In this document: piece after piece, positions 1-12,485 of the stretch
How the letters are laid out: each line of letters opens with the position of its first letter
Numbering within the stretch: the first letter of the stretch is position 1
From: Chromera velia
Taxonomy: Eukaryota > Sar > Chromeraceae
Assembly (NCBI GenBank): GCA_018398765.1
Contig: JAHBMJ010005866.1
Location: 1 to 25,616, forward strand
Length of the DNA: 25,616 bases
Reading direction: 5' to 3'
Made by a program: the position numbers and the translations under genes
Notes under the pieces: model-generated
The model's database searches: none
Seen by the model: the letters and a program-made list of their open reading frames with translations, nothing else
Told to the model about the DNA's origin: nothing

Positions 1-40
1 CCCCCCCCCCCCCCCACATACACACACGCACGCACGCGCG

Positions 41-81
<41 letters not shown>

Positions 82-125
82 GGACATACTGTAACAGATA
101 AATGCACAAAGAGAAAGAAAGAGAG

Positions 126-165
<40 letters not shown>

Positions 166-211
166 GTGGAGAAAAGGCCCAGGACAGCGACAGTGAAAAG
201 AAGCGGGGCAG

Positions 212-255
<44 letters not shown>

Positions 256-1598
256 TCCGACTATATGGTTTCTCTCCTTTGTCTTCTTCATGAACACATC
301 AGTCAAAAAGAAAGAAAGCAACAAAGGCAAAAGAACAGATAGATAGACAGTCTCAGAGAGACAGACTATACGTTTCTTTTTCTCCGTTCTTTTCAGACAG
401 ACAGACAGATAGACACACAGACAAGCGGACAGACAGGCAGACCGAAGTAGAGACGGGCGGACACAGAGACAGAGACAGAGACAGAGACAGAGATAGAAAG
501 TGAGATAGATAGACAGACAGACAGACTATATGTTTCTTCTTCTTCTCCCTCCTTTTCTTCATACACACAACAGACAAAAAGAAAGAAAGAACAAAGACAG
601 ACAGACAGACAGACAGAGAAACGGACAGACAGATGGACAGACCGAAGTAGAGTCAGACATAGACACAGACATAGACAGAGATTGGCTTATATTGTTCTTT
701 CTTTTCCCTCCTTCTCTTCATCAACACAACTGACGTAACAGAAAGAAAAAGTCAAAGGCAAAAAAAAAACACGGTCACTCAGAGAACGTCGGCAGGTGGT
801 CCGAATTAAGCGCCGCATGCCGACAGGACTTCACGCGATCACTGGCTCGCACGTCACTTCCTGCTGCTTCCGCTCAAAACAAGAGAGAGAAAAGACAGAA
901 CACCGCATGCACTTCGAACAATCTCTTTGAAATACAGATGGCACAGGCACCATCTTTCGGTTTTTGAACAGGGAGTGGGGGATCCACAGAGAGACTGTAT
1001 GGTTTCTTTCCCTCCTTTTCTTCCTGACAGACGGACGAACAGACAGACGGACAGAAAGATATAGAGAGAGGCAAAAAGAACGAGTGGGGGGAGAGGGAGA
1101 GGGAGAGGGAGAGGGAGAGGGAGAAAGAGAAAGAGAAAGAGAAAGAGAAAGAGAAAGAAAGAAGAAAAAACAGAGAGAGGGACAGACTATATGGTTTCTT
1201 TCCCTCCTTTTCTTCATGAACACAACAGACAAGCAGACAGACAGAATGACGGACAGACAGAAAGAGAGAAGTTCCCTTTCGGACACAGACAAAGAAAAAG
1301 ATGGACAGAAAGACAGATAGACAGATAGATAGACAGATAGATAGATAGACAGACAGATAGAAAGACAGACATACAAACAGTCACAGACAGACGATAGCTC
1401 ACAGCCACTCTCGGTCACTTATGGTTTTGGAGTCACTCACAGCCATTCACAGTCGCAGAGGGTCGCACGCACTCACACACATGCATTCGCTAACACTGAC
1501 ACACGCACGCACAACTTCAAATGTCCAAATATGATTGTCTGTCTGTCTTTCTTCCTTTCCCCCTCTCCTCTCTCCTCTCTCACTCGCAAATACGCGCG

Positions 1599-1656
<58 letters not shown>

Positions 1657-1700
1657 AACGCGCGCACGCCCGTGCGCACGCATTCATGCACAGACAAAAT
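1..1700. repeat. Simple-sequence and satellite-like block
   Basis: C15 at 1-15, then CA/CG tracts (20-79), GA (about 114-160), CAGA arrays (about 209-254, 398-450, 600-650), GGGAGA/GAAAGA (1085-1158), GATA/CAGA (1313-1370) and CG/CA (1590-1652). Interspersed is a non-simple motif resembling ACTATATGGTTTCTTTCCCT that recurs near 259, 364, 526, 684, 995 and 1186, followed by CAGA-rich sequence, so the block looks like a degraded long-unit tandem array. ORFs here are Arg/Glu/Asp or Leu/Ser/Val/Cys repeats and are not credible genes. Confidence 0.9.
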
Positions 1701-2021
1701 AAACACTGACACGCTGACAACCTACATCTTTGGACAGCAAGATGATGACCGCCACGCAAACGGAGAGAAACAGAGTTCAGACATGGACAGACATGGTTGG
1801 ACTGACACGAACGCCGTTGACATGCAAGTTGTTGCTTCAACAAATTGGGAGACCCACAATCTCACCGTACAGCCAGAGGAAGAGTTACCATCATACAGGC
1901 GTCGTGTCTTCGTTGGATCCCAGTCAACTAATAGTGCTCATCTGTCGCTTGTCTATATATGTACATGAAAATCTAGACGAGCCGGAGAATACATGGACCA
2001 GTCTATGCCTTTAGTTGCTCC

Positions 2022-2480
2022 TCACTCTGCTGGCTCTATGCCCTCTACCGGTGTCAGACGTGGAAGCAAGTCAGTGGGTCTGTTAACAGTCTGGTATTCG
2101 AGGTGAATGGATCCGTTTGCGGCACCTTCTTTGATTTCATCTGGAATGACCAGCTGGGAGGTGTCCGTGCCGGGTTCTGTGCCGATTTGCAGAGCCGGCA
2201 CTCCGTCCTTGTCGAGTCCGACACCGAACCACGTGAGGCATTTGTTGTCTGCAAACATCTTTTCCGAGTGCTTCTCGCGGATCGCGTTGTAGTCCATCAG
2301 CTTTTTGTGCTTCCCTTGCATCCACCCGGACATTCTTGCGCTTTCCTGCGATCTCACAAACCCGGCACTAAACAAGGTTGGGGAGAGCAAAACGCTCTTG
2401 ATCGGCCGCAGAGATACGGTTGGAACGTACGAAGATAACAGCACTTTTCTGAAGAGATTTCGAGTGGTTAGCAACGGATG
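2022..2480 (-). CDS. Hypothetical protein with mitochondrial-presequence-like N-terminus (main exon)
   Basis: An open frame of 152 codons ending in TGA (2022-2024). It has ordinary, non-repetitive composition, unlike the surrounding simple-sequence ORFs. The N-terminus (LLTTRNLFRKVLLSSYVPTV) is rich in Arg, Lys, Ser, Thr and Leu with no acidic residue for about 40 residues, as in mitochondrial targeting peptides. The mature part includes SGWMQGKHKKLMDYNAIREK, CLTWFGVGLDKDGVPALQIG and LVIPDEIKEG; I do not recognise the family. There is no in-frame ATG upstream of TTG at 2472-2474 before a TAA, so the N-terminus is probably supplied by splicing: TTTCTGCAG at 2481-2489 is a good acceptor in phase 0. 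The first internal Met (ARMSGW) is the alternative start and would lose the presequence. Confidence 0.65.
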   Translation of the reverse strand, partial: HPLLTTRNLFRKVLLSSYVPTVSLRPIKSVLLSPTLFSAGFVRSQESARMSGWMQGKHKKLMDYNAIREKHSEKMFADNKCLTWFGVGLDKDGVPALQIGTEPGTDTSQLVIPDEIKEGAANGSIHLEYQTVNRPTDLLPRLTPVEGIEPAE

Positions 2481-2516
2481 CTGCAGAAACGCGAACGTGA
2501 GTTAGCTCTTTGCAAC

Positions 2517-2543
2517 TGAATCCCCACGGCAGGCTCTTCGCAT
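2517..2543 (-). CDS. Possible 9-codon first exon of the small gene
   Basis: ATG at 2541-2543 starts a 27-nt frame (MRRACRGDS) that ends in phase 0 at a GT (GTTGCA). Removing 2481-2516 (36 nt, with CTAAC 20-odd nt before the AG, like a branch point) joins it in frame to the main exon and adds two Arg to the presequence. The donor is weak and the intron is much shorter than those of the ABCA gene, so this is tentative. Confidence 0.3.
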
Positions 2544-5500
2544 GTGCTTCAGCTGGAGCCGATTCTTAGTTGGCAATGACACACAGCTAGCTAGAGCTAT
2601 TCAACGTGCGTCTTCAATGACCGTGCATAAGCCAGAACAATACCTAAATGGTCACACGTACGCGAACGTATATTATACAGAGCGGATGACATATATAAGC
2701 GCGAACATGCGTGTGTGTTGCAATTCTCGCCGTTGCAAGCTATGGGTGTTGCAGTGATGCAACGGTCAAATGGTTGGTAATGGTTGGATAATCGATGACA
2801 AAAAAAATGGTAAAACATAGCTATTAATATGTATGCAAACTTTTTTTTTTTAATCATCATAGTTTTAATTTTGAATGCATTCGGTTCAGTCTAAAAGTTT
2901 AGTCTCAAAACTTAGGTTCTCCATTTACTCTCAATCGCCGTCAGTGTCCCTCGGTGCTTGTGCCGCAGCAATAGTCCCGACACAAACTAATGATTGAGAG
3001 TTTTCTTACGCATGCCGCGTCCTCATATGTGAGGGGCGGATCCAGCCTCGTTTATGAAAAATTTCCACTTACGCACTATCTTTTGAAATGTTTGAGTAAA
3101 AAAAATATGTTTAATGGACCCCCCCTCCCAAATAGATAAACAAACTCATGCATCAATTAGCATTAGTTTATACGCGTCAGCGTATTCTTTTATCGGTGCC
3201 CGTTATTCAAATCTTGATTTCGTTTTATCTCTTTATAACCACTTATAACCGCGATCAGACATATATAGGAATGGTCACTTTTTATAAAAGTACTTTTATA
3301 TTTCAGATTTGTATTTCATAGTCTAGTTCACAGTCGTACGTGTGCGTATCTGCATGATAATAACTGAACTGCTACATAATTTCACACTACTAGATTCTAC
3401 TTAGATTTCACTTAATTCTACCATGACTACAAAAAAAACATAATGCAGAGCACTCCAATACTGCAAGAAGCATCGTAAAAACAAATAAAAACTTTTTGAA
3501 CTGAATGCATTTATCTAGATATTTATCATGATATATTTTAGAATTCAACATTCAATATTCATCACTGGCATTCATCACTGGCATTCATCATTCATCATCC
3601 ATCACTCAGTCATTCATTCATTTATTCATGGTTATGCCATGCAATTGTTGTGACGAGATGGTTCACTGCAATGTATAATTAATTATGATGCAGCCTAAAA
3701 AAGGGCTGATCAATCGATCAAGCGGGTAGCAGCTTGAATTTTATGATATTCCACCTCACTCGCGGCATGGAAGAAAGCTCTATTGCTGACTACGACCGCG
3801 CCACTCCGCCTCATGCAACGCACCACACAAAGAAGGTGCCATTGTGTGCGCATATACTGAAACAAGCAGAAAGAGTGGTTCAAAAAGTTTCTCTTCATTT
3901 CACCCCCTGAATTCCTTCTCTCTCTAAGTTTGTCTTTTTACCTTTTGACAATGACCTTTTTATTTCCCCTTCGCAAGTGTTGGGCAATCAATGGGACTAT
4001 TTTCTTCTACACAGACATGAGATGATCATGCATGATTGCAAGAATGAATTCTTGGAGGACAGGAGCTGATCCTGGAGTTGGCCCGAGGGAATATGCAGAG
4101 AGGGCTGTGTGGAGGACAAAAAGACTGTGCACGTGAATGGCGTACGACTTCTTCTTTCTAATCTTCTCAGTCGCGTTTCGATCTGAGGAGGTCAGAGGAG
4201 AAGAAGGGAGGAGAAGGAAACGGAAGGAGGAAAAGGATGTGAAAAAGGAAAAAAATTTAAGGGAGTGGAGAAGCGAGCTGAAGTGAAGTACAGAACCAGA
4301 TACTTCTCCCCTGGCTCATGCACGTGTGTGCCCTCACACTGAAGAGGCATGCATACAGACGGAGGAAAATTTAGAAACAGTCTGTCAGGTCACAGAAGAA
4401 AAGATAAAAAGAATACGTCCTTAATCACTTGAAGTGTCGTGTATTTCATCGACATTCAGTGTCTGACTTCATTGGCTGTTTTCTTATTTTCTCGCTTCTT
4501 CTCCTTCCTCTTTTTCTCGTTCCTCTTTTCTCCAACTGAATTAATTCTCTTTGAGGCTGAGTTCCAACTACATTAACCTTCCTTCCTTCCTTCCTTCCTT
4601 CCTTCCTGCCCAAGCCCTCTGCTCTGTGCTGTTATTGTTCAAGCCTGTCCACCAGCATGCACCGATTTGAATCATTCATCTACCATCATTTAATTCAAAC
4701 GACCGCCTTTGCGTCGCTGCACCCTTCCTATGCGATCACTCAGCGAAACATCTCTCTTTTCGCCAAACCGGTAGAACTCACCCATGTCTCTTTCCGTTTG
4801 TCCGGCCGGTCTAGAAGAAATAAGAAAAACGTGGAGAGGCGGGAGAGGCACAAAAGAAAACGAAAAAAGAGGGAAGACTGATCGATCCGATCCCATGCAG
4901 TAAGTTCTCTCTCTGCATTCATTCTGGACTCATTTAGTCCAAGAAAGAAAGATGAAAGAGAGAGAGCTCGAGTCATCCAATTTACACCCTCGTCTGTTCT
5001 CTCTATTCTCTGTTTCTCTCTCTCTCTCTTATAAAGCCCTCCCTCTCTCTATTGCTCTGCCGCGTGAAAGAAAGTTGTCTGACGGCATGGGAAAGAGAAG
5101 GCTCAGAATGAGTGAAAGAGACTGAAGAGATAGAAAGAGCCCCATGCATTTATGTTTCTGGACTCATTTAGTCTCAGAGAAGTAAGCGGCTTTTCTTTTC
5201 TCTCTGTCAGTCAGTCCCTCATTCACTTACCTGTCTCGTCTCACCGTCTCCCCCCCGTTGATCAAAAATCGCGGGGCATTGAATTGAACATGCAAGAAAA
5301 GTGAGAAATAGAGGAGGGTAGGGATTGAGAAAAAAGTAGCACAACTTCACTTTGATGGATTAATTGATTTTGCAGGTCTCCCAAGGACCTCTTCTTCCCC
5401 CGCCACCGTGTCCGCGACAGCAAGACAGGCAGGCAGGCAGATTCCTCTGCTGCCACTGGCACACCCACCCCTGCACTTGAAGACCAGACGCCTTGTCTGC

Positions 5501-5619
5501 CTCTCTACTCAATTTTGTACACCCGTCCCCTCTCTTGACCCAACCACTCCCATATCATCTTCACTCTCGCACAGATCAGTCTTCTTCCTCGCTAGTTCCA
5601 ACTGTTTCCCTGTCTGCCC

Positions 5620-5655
<36 letters not shown>

Positions 5656-5725
5656 GCTCGTTGTCTCTCTCTCTGGTTGTCTGTCTCTCTGTCTCTCTGT
5701 CTCTCTATCGGTCTGTCTGCCTCTC

Positions 5726-5775
<50 letters not shown>

Positions 5776-5826
5776 AGTCTGTCTGCATTCCACTGAGCAC
5801 CCCCCCCCCTTCGCCATTTACTCTCT
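2544..5826. other. Gene-free interval downstream of the ABCA gene
   Basis: No coding region, tRNA or rRNA is supported. 2780-3700 is AT-rich with poly-T/A runs and imperfect TTCATCACTGGCA repeats (3550-3625). 4150-4290 is purine-rich. (CCTT)n occupies about 4577-4606. 4480-5420 is pyrimidine/purine-biased. The sequence TCTGGACTCATTTAGTC occurs twice, at 4923-4939 and 5157-5173. The ABCA 3' UTR and the promoter of the small gene must fall in this interval, but I see no clear signal for either. Confidence 0.7.
5620..5772. repeat. (CTGT)n and (CT)n microsatellites beyond the ABCA stop codon
   Basis: CTGT units from about 5620 to 5655, then mixed CTCTGT and a pure CT tract to about 5763, then TG. 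On the transcript strand this is an ACAG/AG-rich stretch just downstream of the TAG at 5827-5829, probably in the 3' UTR or flank. Confidence 0.9.
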
Positions 5827-5950
5827 CTACTCCATTTTCCCCCCGTCCTCTGCGGCGAAGTGGATGAAGATTTGCTCCAGCGTCGTCTCAGACACTGCGT
5901 AGTCGACAATCCCAAGGTCATCCTGCAATCACACACAGACGCACACGCGG

Positions 5951-5994
<44 letters not shown>

Positions 5995-6012
5995 TCACGC
6001 ACACACACACAT

Positions 6013-6045
<33 letters not shown>

Positions 6046-6713
6046 CACGCACTCATACACGTATACGCACACGCACACGCACGCGCGCACTCCTACACGT
6101 ATACGCACACGCATACACACACACACACATGCGAACACGGATATACCACCGAACATGCATCTCAAGACACTGTCACTGGCGTTCATGCATTTTTCATGAG
6201 CCCCTTCTCCTGCTCTAATTATCGACAGAGAGATGCGCCAAACCTATCCCCAAGACTATCATCCTGAACGGACATGGGCATGTGCAAACGCATGCTCACC
6301 ACATATAGAGAAGCACTTTCTCTTCGTTTCACCTGCATGACTGACTGACCTTTGCAGAATCGATGGCCCTGAAGAGGGATGCGAGAGAGGTTGCGGTTTT
6401 GGGAATTCGGAAGACTGCGTGAGTGCCGTGTGCCTCCAGGAGGAGCGTGCCTGGGTACTTTGCCATGACCCACTCGTTGAACCTCCTGGCTTGTTTCTTC
6501 GATGGACTCTCGTCTTCGTTCCCTCCTGCTGCCGCGTTGGTCTCCGCTCTGGAGAATTCCCTCAGTGTAGCCTCCAGCTGGAAAGCGTTGCCGAACTTCG
6601 CCTTCAGATGTGCCGCACTGCCCAGACACTTCAACTGTCCAGCCACCATGATGCCGATGTTGCTGCACAGAGCCTCGCACTCCTCCATCGAGTGGGTGGT
6701 CAGGATCACAGAC
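5827..6713 (-). other. ABCA exons 28-29: NBD2 H-loop and C-terminal regulatory segment
   Basis: Exon 6713-6350 begins [20 protein letters not shown] (H-loop His) and continues [20 protein letters not shown], then a variable Ala/Ser-rich patch and [20 protein letters not shown]. Exon 5922-5827 finishes [20 protein letters not shown] then [12 protein letters not shown] and TAG at 5827-5829. The SETTLEQIF motif is the conserved ABCA C-terminal element, so the C-terminus is complete. The intron between them holds a (CA)n/(CG)n tract; its last bases in transcript sense are GATTGCAG. Confidence 0.94.
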
Positions 6714-7688
6714 CTGCAAGATGTGTTGACGAACGCACAGATGCGTTGTATGAGGATGTCTTCAAGAAAGGAAAGGCCTTAAATGCCCCAGTGAAGGTAG
6801 AAAATGGAACCCGGTGACGCAAAATCTTCTCTTGTGGTACTACAGGTCATTTTGCCTTTCGATGCCTCATTCCTTTGAAGTTCTGACGGACTGGCAGGTC
6901 TGCCGATGTTGCCTCCAAAAGTTACCACAGGCCTGGGCGCCTTTGTTGGCTTCTCACGTTTCAAAAAAGCGCCCAAACTCCCACCGACCGACCTTCCCGC
7001 CATGGTTGTGTTGATGAGAGACCACATGAATCTCCTGGAGGCCGGGTCGACGCCACTCGTGGGTTCGTCGAGGAAGACGATGGCCGGGTTCCCAATCAGC
7101 GACAGCCCCACAGAGAGCTTCCGCTTGTTTCCGCCGGAATACTTGCCGCAGGGACGGTCTGCGTACTCCTGCAGAAGAGAAAAAAGGAATGGTAAGAGAA
7201 TTCGCCACATGTTTTTCTTACCTTTGAACTGATTGTTGGGTCGAAAGCCAAAATTGTCTGGTGCAATTGCTTGTTATAGACTCTGTGTGCACTGAACAAG
7301 AAGATGAAAACGAAACTCTCCCATTGATCAGCACGAAGGAGGGCACAAAGAGGGGAGGAGCGTTTCATGAATGTCAAAAACAAGTGATTCGATTGACTGA
7401 CGCAAATACAGCAAGATTCAGCAGAACTCAAAGTTTATCAATGCGTTCAGGGCCTCAGCATAAGCATTACGCAATACGCAGGGTGCAAATACGCGACGTT
7501 TACTATCACTGCGAGTGCAGAGAGATGCCTCCTCTGACGCACGCACATTCAGTCCGAGAGCCTCGATCAGCTGCTGGACATACGAAGCCCTCCTGTCTGC
7601 GTTGACGCCCTTGATGCGGGCGAAGAGGTCGAGGTGCTCTCGGGCGGTCAGCTCCATCAGAAGGGCGTCTGCAGGGACACTCCCAGGG

Positions 7689-7724
<36 letters not shown>

Positions 7725-10700
7725 TCTTACCTACCTACCTACCTACCTAAATACAATCTTCAACACACAGACACAGAAAGAAACGCACAAGCACGCCCAC
7801 ACACACACAAACACTCAGCAACACTCAAATACATTTCGCGAAGAAACAAGGAGAGGAAGGTGACCGCAGATGGAGGGACAGAAGGTGACCAAAATCATCA
7901 GAGATGGACAGACTTCAGACAGACATGAGAACACAACCTATGCGTATCGAAACGTATCTTTTTTATGTGCGTCCGAAAACGCAGGCTCACTTCATATACC
8001 CTCCCATGCACTCACACCGCCGACCAATGAACCAACCGACCGACCGAATTGCGGGCAGTACCCCACGAGTTGTCTGACGACTGTCTGTTCTTTCAGACAG
8101 TCCCGACCCCCGAGGACAGCAGTGCCTGAGGAAGGAAGGACATCGCCTGTCAGCATCTTCAGGGTCGTTGTCTTTCCCGCTCCGTTCACTCCCAGGTACC
8201 TGTACATCCCTCGCACATATATTAATAGCACGTTTGTGTATCCATGTACATGCCACAATGTATGAAGAGGATGTTGTTCTGTTCTTTCAATCCCGGTCAT
8301 CCTACAGTGCCTGCTTGTGTTCCTTCGAGCCACTGAGTGAGAAGACGTGCTGGTCACACAAGGAAAGTCAGTCAACTTGTGCCATTCTCTTCCGACTGAA
8401 AGCGTGTACAAAGTCTCTTGCTCATTGCCACGGGTGATTGGACACAAAGCACTGCACGTCTGGAATTCTGAAACACGTGGAACACACAGACTCATGCATA
8501 CATACATGCATACATATATACATACACGCACGCACGCATGTGTGCCAAAGTGCACCAAAAAACTTACCCGAAGCACTGGCCCTCAGGAATGCCGAACCAG
8601 ACTCCTCTCACCGCAACCTTCGGAGGTCTTCCCGGATAAACTTTTCTCAACCCCAGGACTCTGACCATGTCGGTGGAATCCTGCTTGTCCCTCAGCCGTC
8701 TCCTCTCTGCTGCCACATCCGAGTCGAGTCCCTGTCCCCCTGGGGCCTCTTCGTCTTCCTCACCATCGTCCTCCTGTTTTCCCAAAGACCCGCTCTGGCA
8801 CCTCTCCACAAACGTGTACAGAGCGGGCGTCGCGTAGAAGTATTCGATGCCGATGGTGAGGGCGAAAAAGCCCACGAAAATGGCAGCCTGCGAACACCAA
8901 GGCTCATCCAAAAATGTTGGACATACTTACAGTAAGACTTACTGACTGCCCGAAAGTCTGAATAAAGCACACAACGAAAGAAAGAATCACTGAAATAATG
9001 ACTGACCATATAGGTGAGTGCGTATCCGGTCACCCTCATCTCCCAGGGTCCTGGTTTGTCGCCATTCCAGAGGAAGGATGAGTCAATCAGGATCAAATTC
9101 GTCAGACCCTGCAGATAAAAACAAAACAAAGCGAAGCAAAGCAAAGCAAAGCAGAGAGAAAACCATTACAGTACAGCACAGCACAGTACGGATTTTTAAT
9201 TTGACGTATCCTGTAGGCTTGATTCCCTTTTCTCTAGATCAACCTGTCTGTGCGTCATCCCTTCGCTTTTTTTCGTCGCCCACGTTGTACAACCTTTTCT
9301 TTTTCTAGTGCGCTCTATCTATCTATATCTATCTGTCTGTCTATGTACCTATCTATCTATCTACCTATCTACCTATCTACCTATCTACCTATCTGTCTAT
9401 CTATCTATCTATCTATCTATCTATATATATATATATATGTGTACACATATATATGTATGTTTGTATGTATCTTTCTGCTCTCTCCTCCTTCTCCCTTTTC
9501 TCTCTGACCCCCTCCGCACGCTTCGTACCCGTAAGGGACCTAGATCATGCTTCTGCGTTTCGTTGCCTGACAGAGCCGAATTCAAATAAATCCACATGCA
9601 CAAACAAAACAATGAAGCGCGATGAGTGATGACACAATTAAGTGAACACACACAAACAAAACAATGAAGCGCGATGAGTGATGACACAATTAAGTGAACA
9701 CACACAAGCAAAACAATGAAGCGCGATGAGTGATGACACAATTATTAATAAGTGAACAACCCCATGCATCCCCATGTGCGAGAGAAGAGAGCTGACCTTG
9801 ACTAGTGCGAAGTTGGGCAAGAGGTAGAATATGTAGATGAGCACGTCATCGTGGAGGGATGAGGTGGAGGGGAGGATTTGGAGAACGAAGGAGACGATCA
9901 GCAGAAGGGAGCCTGTGAGGATGTAAAACATCAACAACAGGTTTTGGGCGGTCGTGTGGTTGTTAAACATGAACTGGAGGGTGTAGGTCAAAGCAGCCAC
10001 AGAGACTCCGTACAGAAGCATCAGAGAGACCGTCGCACCCGCTGTCTCCGGCCCCAGCAGCGTCTCCACCTGCACATGTACACATACACGTACACTCTCT
10101 CTCACATAGAGGTCCGGGCACAGAACAACGCTTCCACACGGATCCAGAAAGACACAGACAGGGACATAGACGCAAACGCATGCACACGCACCTACCCACC
10201 CACTCCTCCCACACATGTTTTTCTTTCTCCAAGGCAACTGCATTGACAAACTTCAGCTTGCCGCCATTTGTTTGCCCAAACCACTTCCCCTCAAAGACCG
10301 CCTTCCGCACCGTGCAACCCAACCCGGCCAGTCACCCACCCACTCACATTGAATGCCGCCATGAGGACCAGGACCAGTGCGAGAGGCAGCAGGTAGAAAA
10401 TCATGTCCCACAAAAGCGTGGAGAGCCAGTAGGCCTGCACTCACGCACACATGGATGTAGTGTTGTCTCTATTGGTGTCATTTATTGCTCCCAAAATGTG
10501 TCACTCAGTCAAAATGCCCGAGATTCCATCAATTTTGTCTCTCCACGTATGAGAGAAGGGAACAGCTTGGGAATCTGACAGATTGATCAGAAAAACGTCG
10601 ATGCCGTTGGGAACACGCGAAAAATGTCATGCAGGGCGTCGCGCCTTGCACATTGCATGCCTACTTTGAGAGTTTCTGTGGATCGTCACTTACATGTACT

Positions 10701-12443
10701 TGAACTCACAATGTTTCAAACTGTTCTTGGCATCACTCACTCAGACTCACGGACCGAAATAGAGACCCCCGAGATCATCTGGAGGTGCTTCGACTTGAAT
10801 TCTCTCTCTCGGACAACCACGAGACCCCAGAATGCCGGAATGAACGCAAACCCAATGCCTGCGATTGGAATGTTTTACGCACCTTGTGGCAGGCAAAAGA
10901 AAAGTCAGACACGAGAAGCAAAAAAGCCGCGGTAGTCACACCAAACGCGATGCAAAGTGCTTTCAGTTTCGCCACATGTGAATACGATCGAGGGCTCTCA
11001 TGTGCGCATCACGAGTGGTCGAGGCGCTCTGCAAATGATTCGCCATTTGCTCTTCCTGAGAAGTGGACATGTTTTCATGTACATGGTTTTGCACACGCCA
11101 CTCACTGACGCATGCCCACGTTCAAATGAGACATACTTACCCAAGAAGATGGCTGTGAAGAGATCCCCAAAGGCCTCTTCAGATGCGGTCGCAGGAAGGG
11201 GGTAGTTGTTGATCGTCACGTCTAGATCCCCTCGTTCCGTGACAGCCTTGGCGAAGGTGTTGAACACCTCATTCCAAAACACCGCGATGCTATCTCGAGC
11301 AGTGGAGTTCCAAAACAGATCCACTGCACAAAAGAGGGACACAAAATGAATTTCAGTCGGAAAAAATAATTCATTCCGAAAAATTCATCACCCTGGAAGG
11401 CATACTACAGGACAGGAGAGCTCCTCGCATAGATACGAACCAAACAAAGGAAGCAAATGAGAGAGCACGTGTGAATGCTGAGAGATGGTGAGGGAATCCG
11501 AGATATCGTGCTTCATTTCCCACTCTTGCTTTGTCCGTTTTCTTCTTCTTCTTCCCTGGACTCCGGCACTTGTCTTTTTTGTATTTCTCATTCTTCTCCG
11601 CACCATTCAACACCTCCCTGCTGCCCTGAAAGAAAGACAAAGCATCGACTGACTTGAAGCCGTCGAGAGTGTCGAGGTGAGGTCGACTGAGTAGAAGTAC
11701 GCAGCCCCGAGGCGGTACGCACTCGAGGGTATCCTGTTGGATTCCTCCTCCAACCATGTGCCCATCTGCTCGGTGTATGACACAGCACTCCCGTTGTTCA
11801 ACTTCCCGGCCTCAAAGGGGGCGAAGTTCTGCAGGCAGGAAAGGCAGCAGAATAATCACATCCACGGGACGTAGCTGGAAAGCCTGGCGGTAGAACATAC
11901 AGACCGTCAAAAGCACGTTCCTCGTAAAGCACCTTCAAAAACAATACACAGCCGGACGGGCAGACCGAAGAACCAACGTACCTTCCCATTGAAGCTCTCA
12001 GTGAAGACCTTGTCATTCACTGTCGTGCACGTGGTGTTGTACTGGCAGGCGAAGGCAAATTTCTGGGGGTTTGTGTACTCGAGAGCGCCGTTGGAGGTGC
12101 GCAGTGTCACGCGCTCGTACTGGGTGCTGCACTCATGTACATGCGTACACAGTAAATGCGCCATGGTTGCAATACATGTTCTGACATTTACCTAGACTGA
12201 TGCTTCTGTGTTAGATTCAGTGTGCTTTGTCATGCTTTCCTTCTTCCATCAGAGCGTTTCCGATCTTAGCGGCTTCATGTCATTCAGAGTGCAGAGGTGG
12301 AAAGTATTGATAGAACAGGTAGACTTGCATACAACCGCCGTGAAGCTCGACTGACAAGCTGAGGGCGTTCGCGGTGAGGAGGACGAGTGCGAGGAGGATG
12401 AAGACGACTGGAAGACAGACCTGACAGATGAGGCCCTTCCGGT

Positions 12444-12485
<42 letters not shown>

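Larger units (their letters stand above)
9007..12443 (-). other. ABCA exons 16-23: TM7, second ectodomain, TM8-TM11
   Basis: Exon 12443-12356 gives [20 protein letters not shown] (TM7). Ectodomain 2 is 12126-11982 ([20 protein letters not shown]..., with an N-T-T sequon), 11828-11654 ([20 protein letters not shown]...) and 11323-11141 ([18 protein letters not shown], then INNYPLP, a conserved ABCA motif before TM8). Exon 10858-10755 gives [20 protein letters not shown] then [14 protein letters not shown], joined exactly to [20 protein letters not shown] in 10434-10348. Exon 10069-9797 supplies TM10 and TM11. Exon 9108-9007 ([20 protein letters not shown]...) leads to TM12. An ORF at 10250-10320 looked like an extra exon, but FN/VETLLG joins directly with the family's usual spacing. 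Confidence 0.9.

Noticed and set aside
102-1418. ORFs rich in Arg-Glu-Asp-Gln-Thr or Leu-Ser-Val-Cys at the left edge
   Set aside because: They are frame readings of GA, CAGA and CTGT simple repeats, present on both strands and with no domain-like sequence.
3710-3898. 62-codon minus ORF and other short ORFs in 2544-5826
   Set aside because: Each is short and shows no recognisable domain or neighbouring exon with compatible splice sites.
9302-9450. CRISPR-like or other array reading of the CTAT/CTAC tract
   Set aside because: It is a tetranucleotide microsatellite without spacers, in a eukaryotic intron.
10250-10322. Possible extra ABCA exon ([13 protein letters not shown]...) between exons 21 and 22
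   Set aside because: Its acceptor is poor, and exon 21 (..MAAFN) joins exon 22 (VETLLG..) directly in phase 0 with the spacing expected for ABCA proteins.
10864-10980. Hydrophobic minus-strand ORF ([20 protein letters not shown]) as a candidate TM8 exon
   Set aside because: TM8 is supplied by exon 20 ([17 protein letters not shown]), which joins exon 19 and exon 21 in phase; adding this ORF would break the frame.
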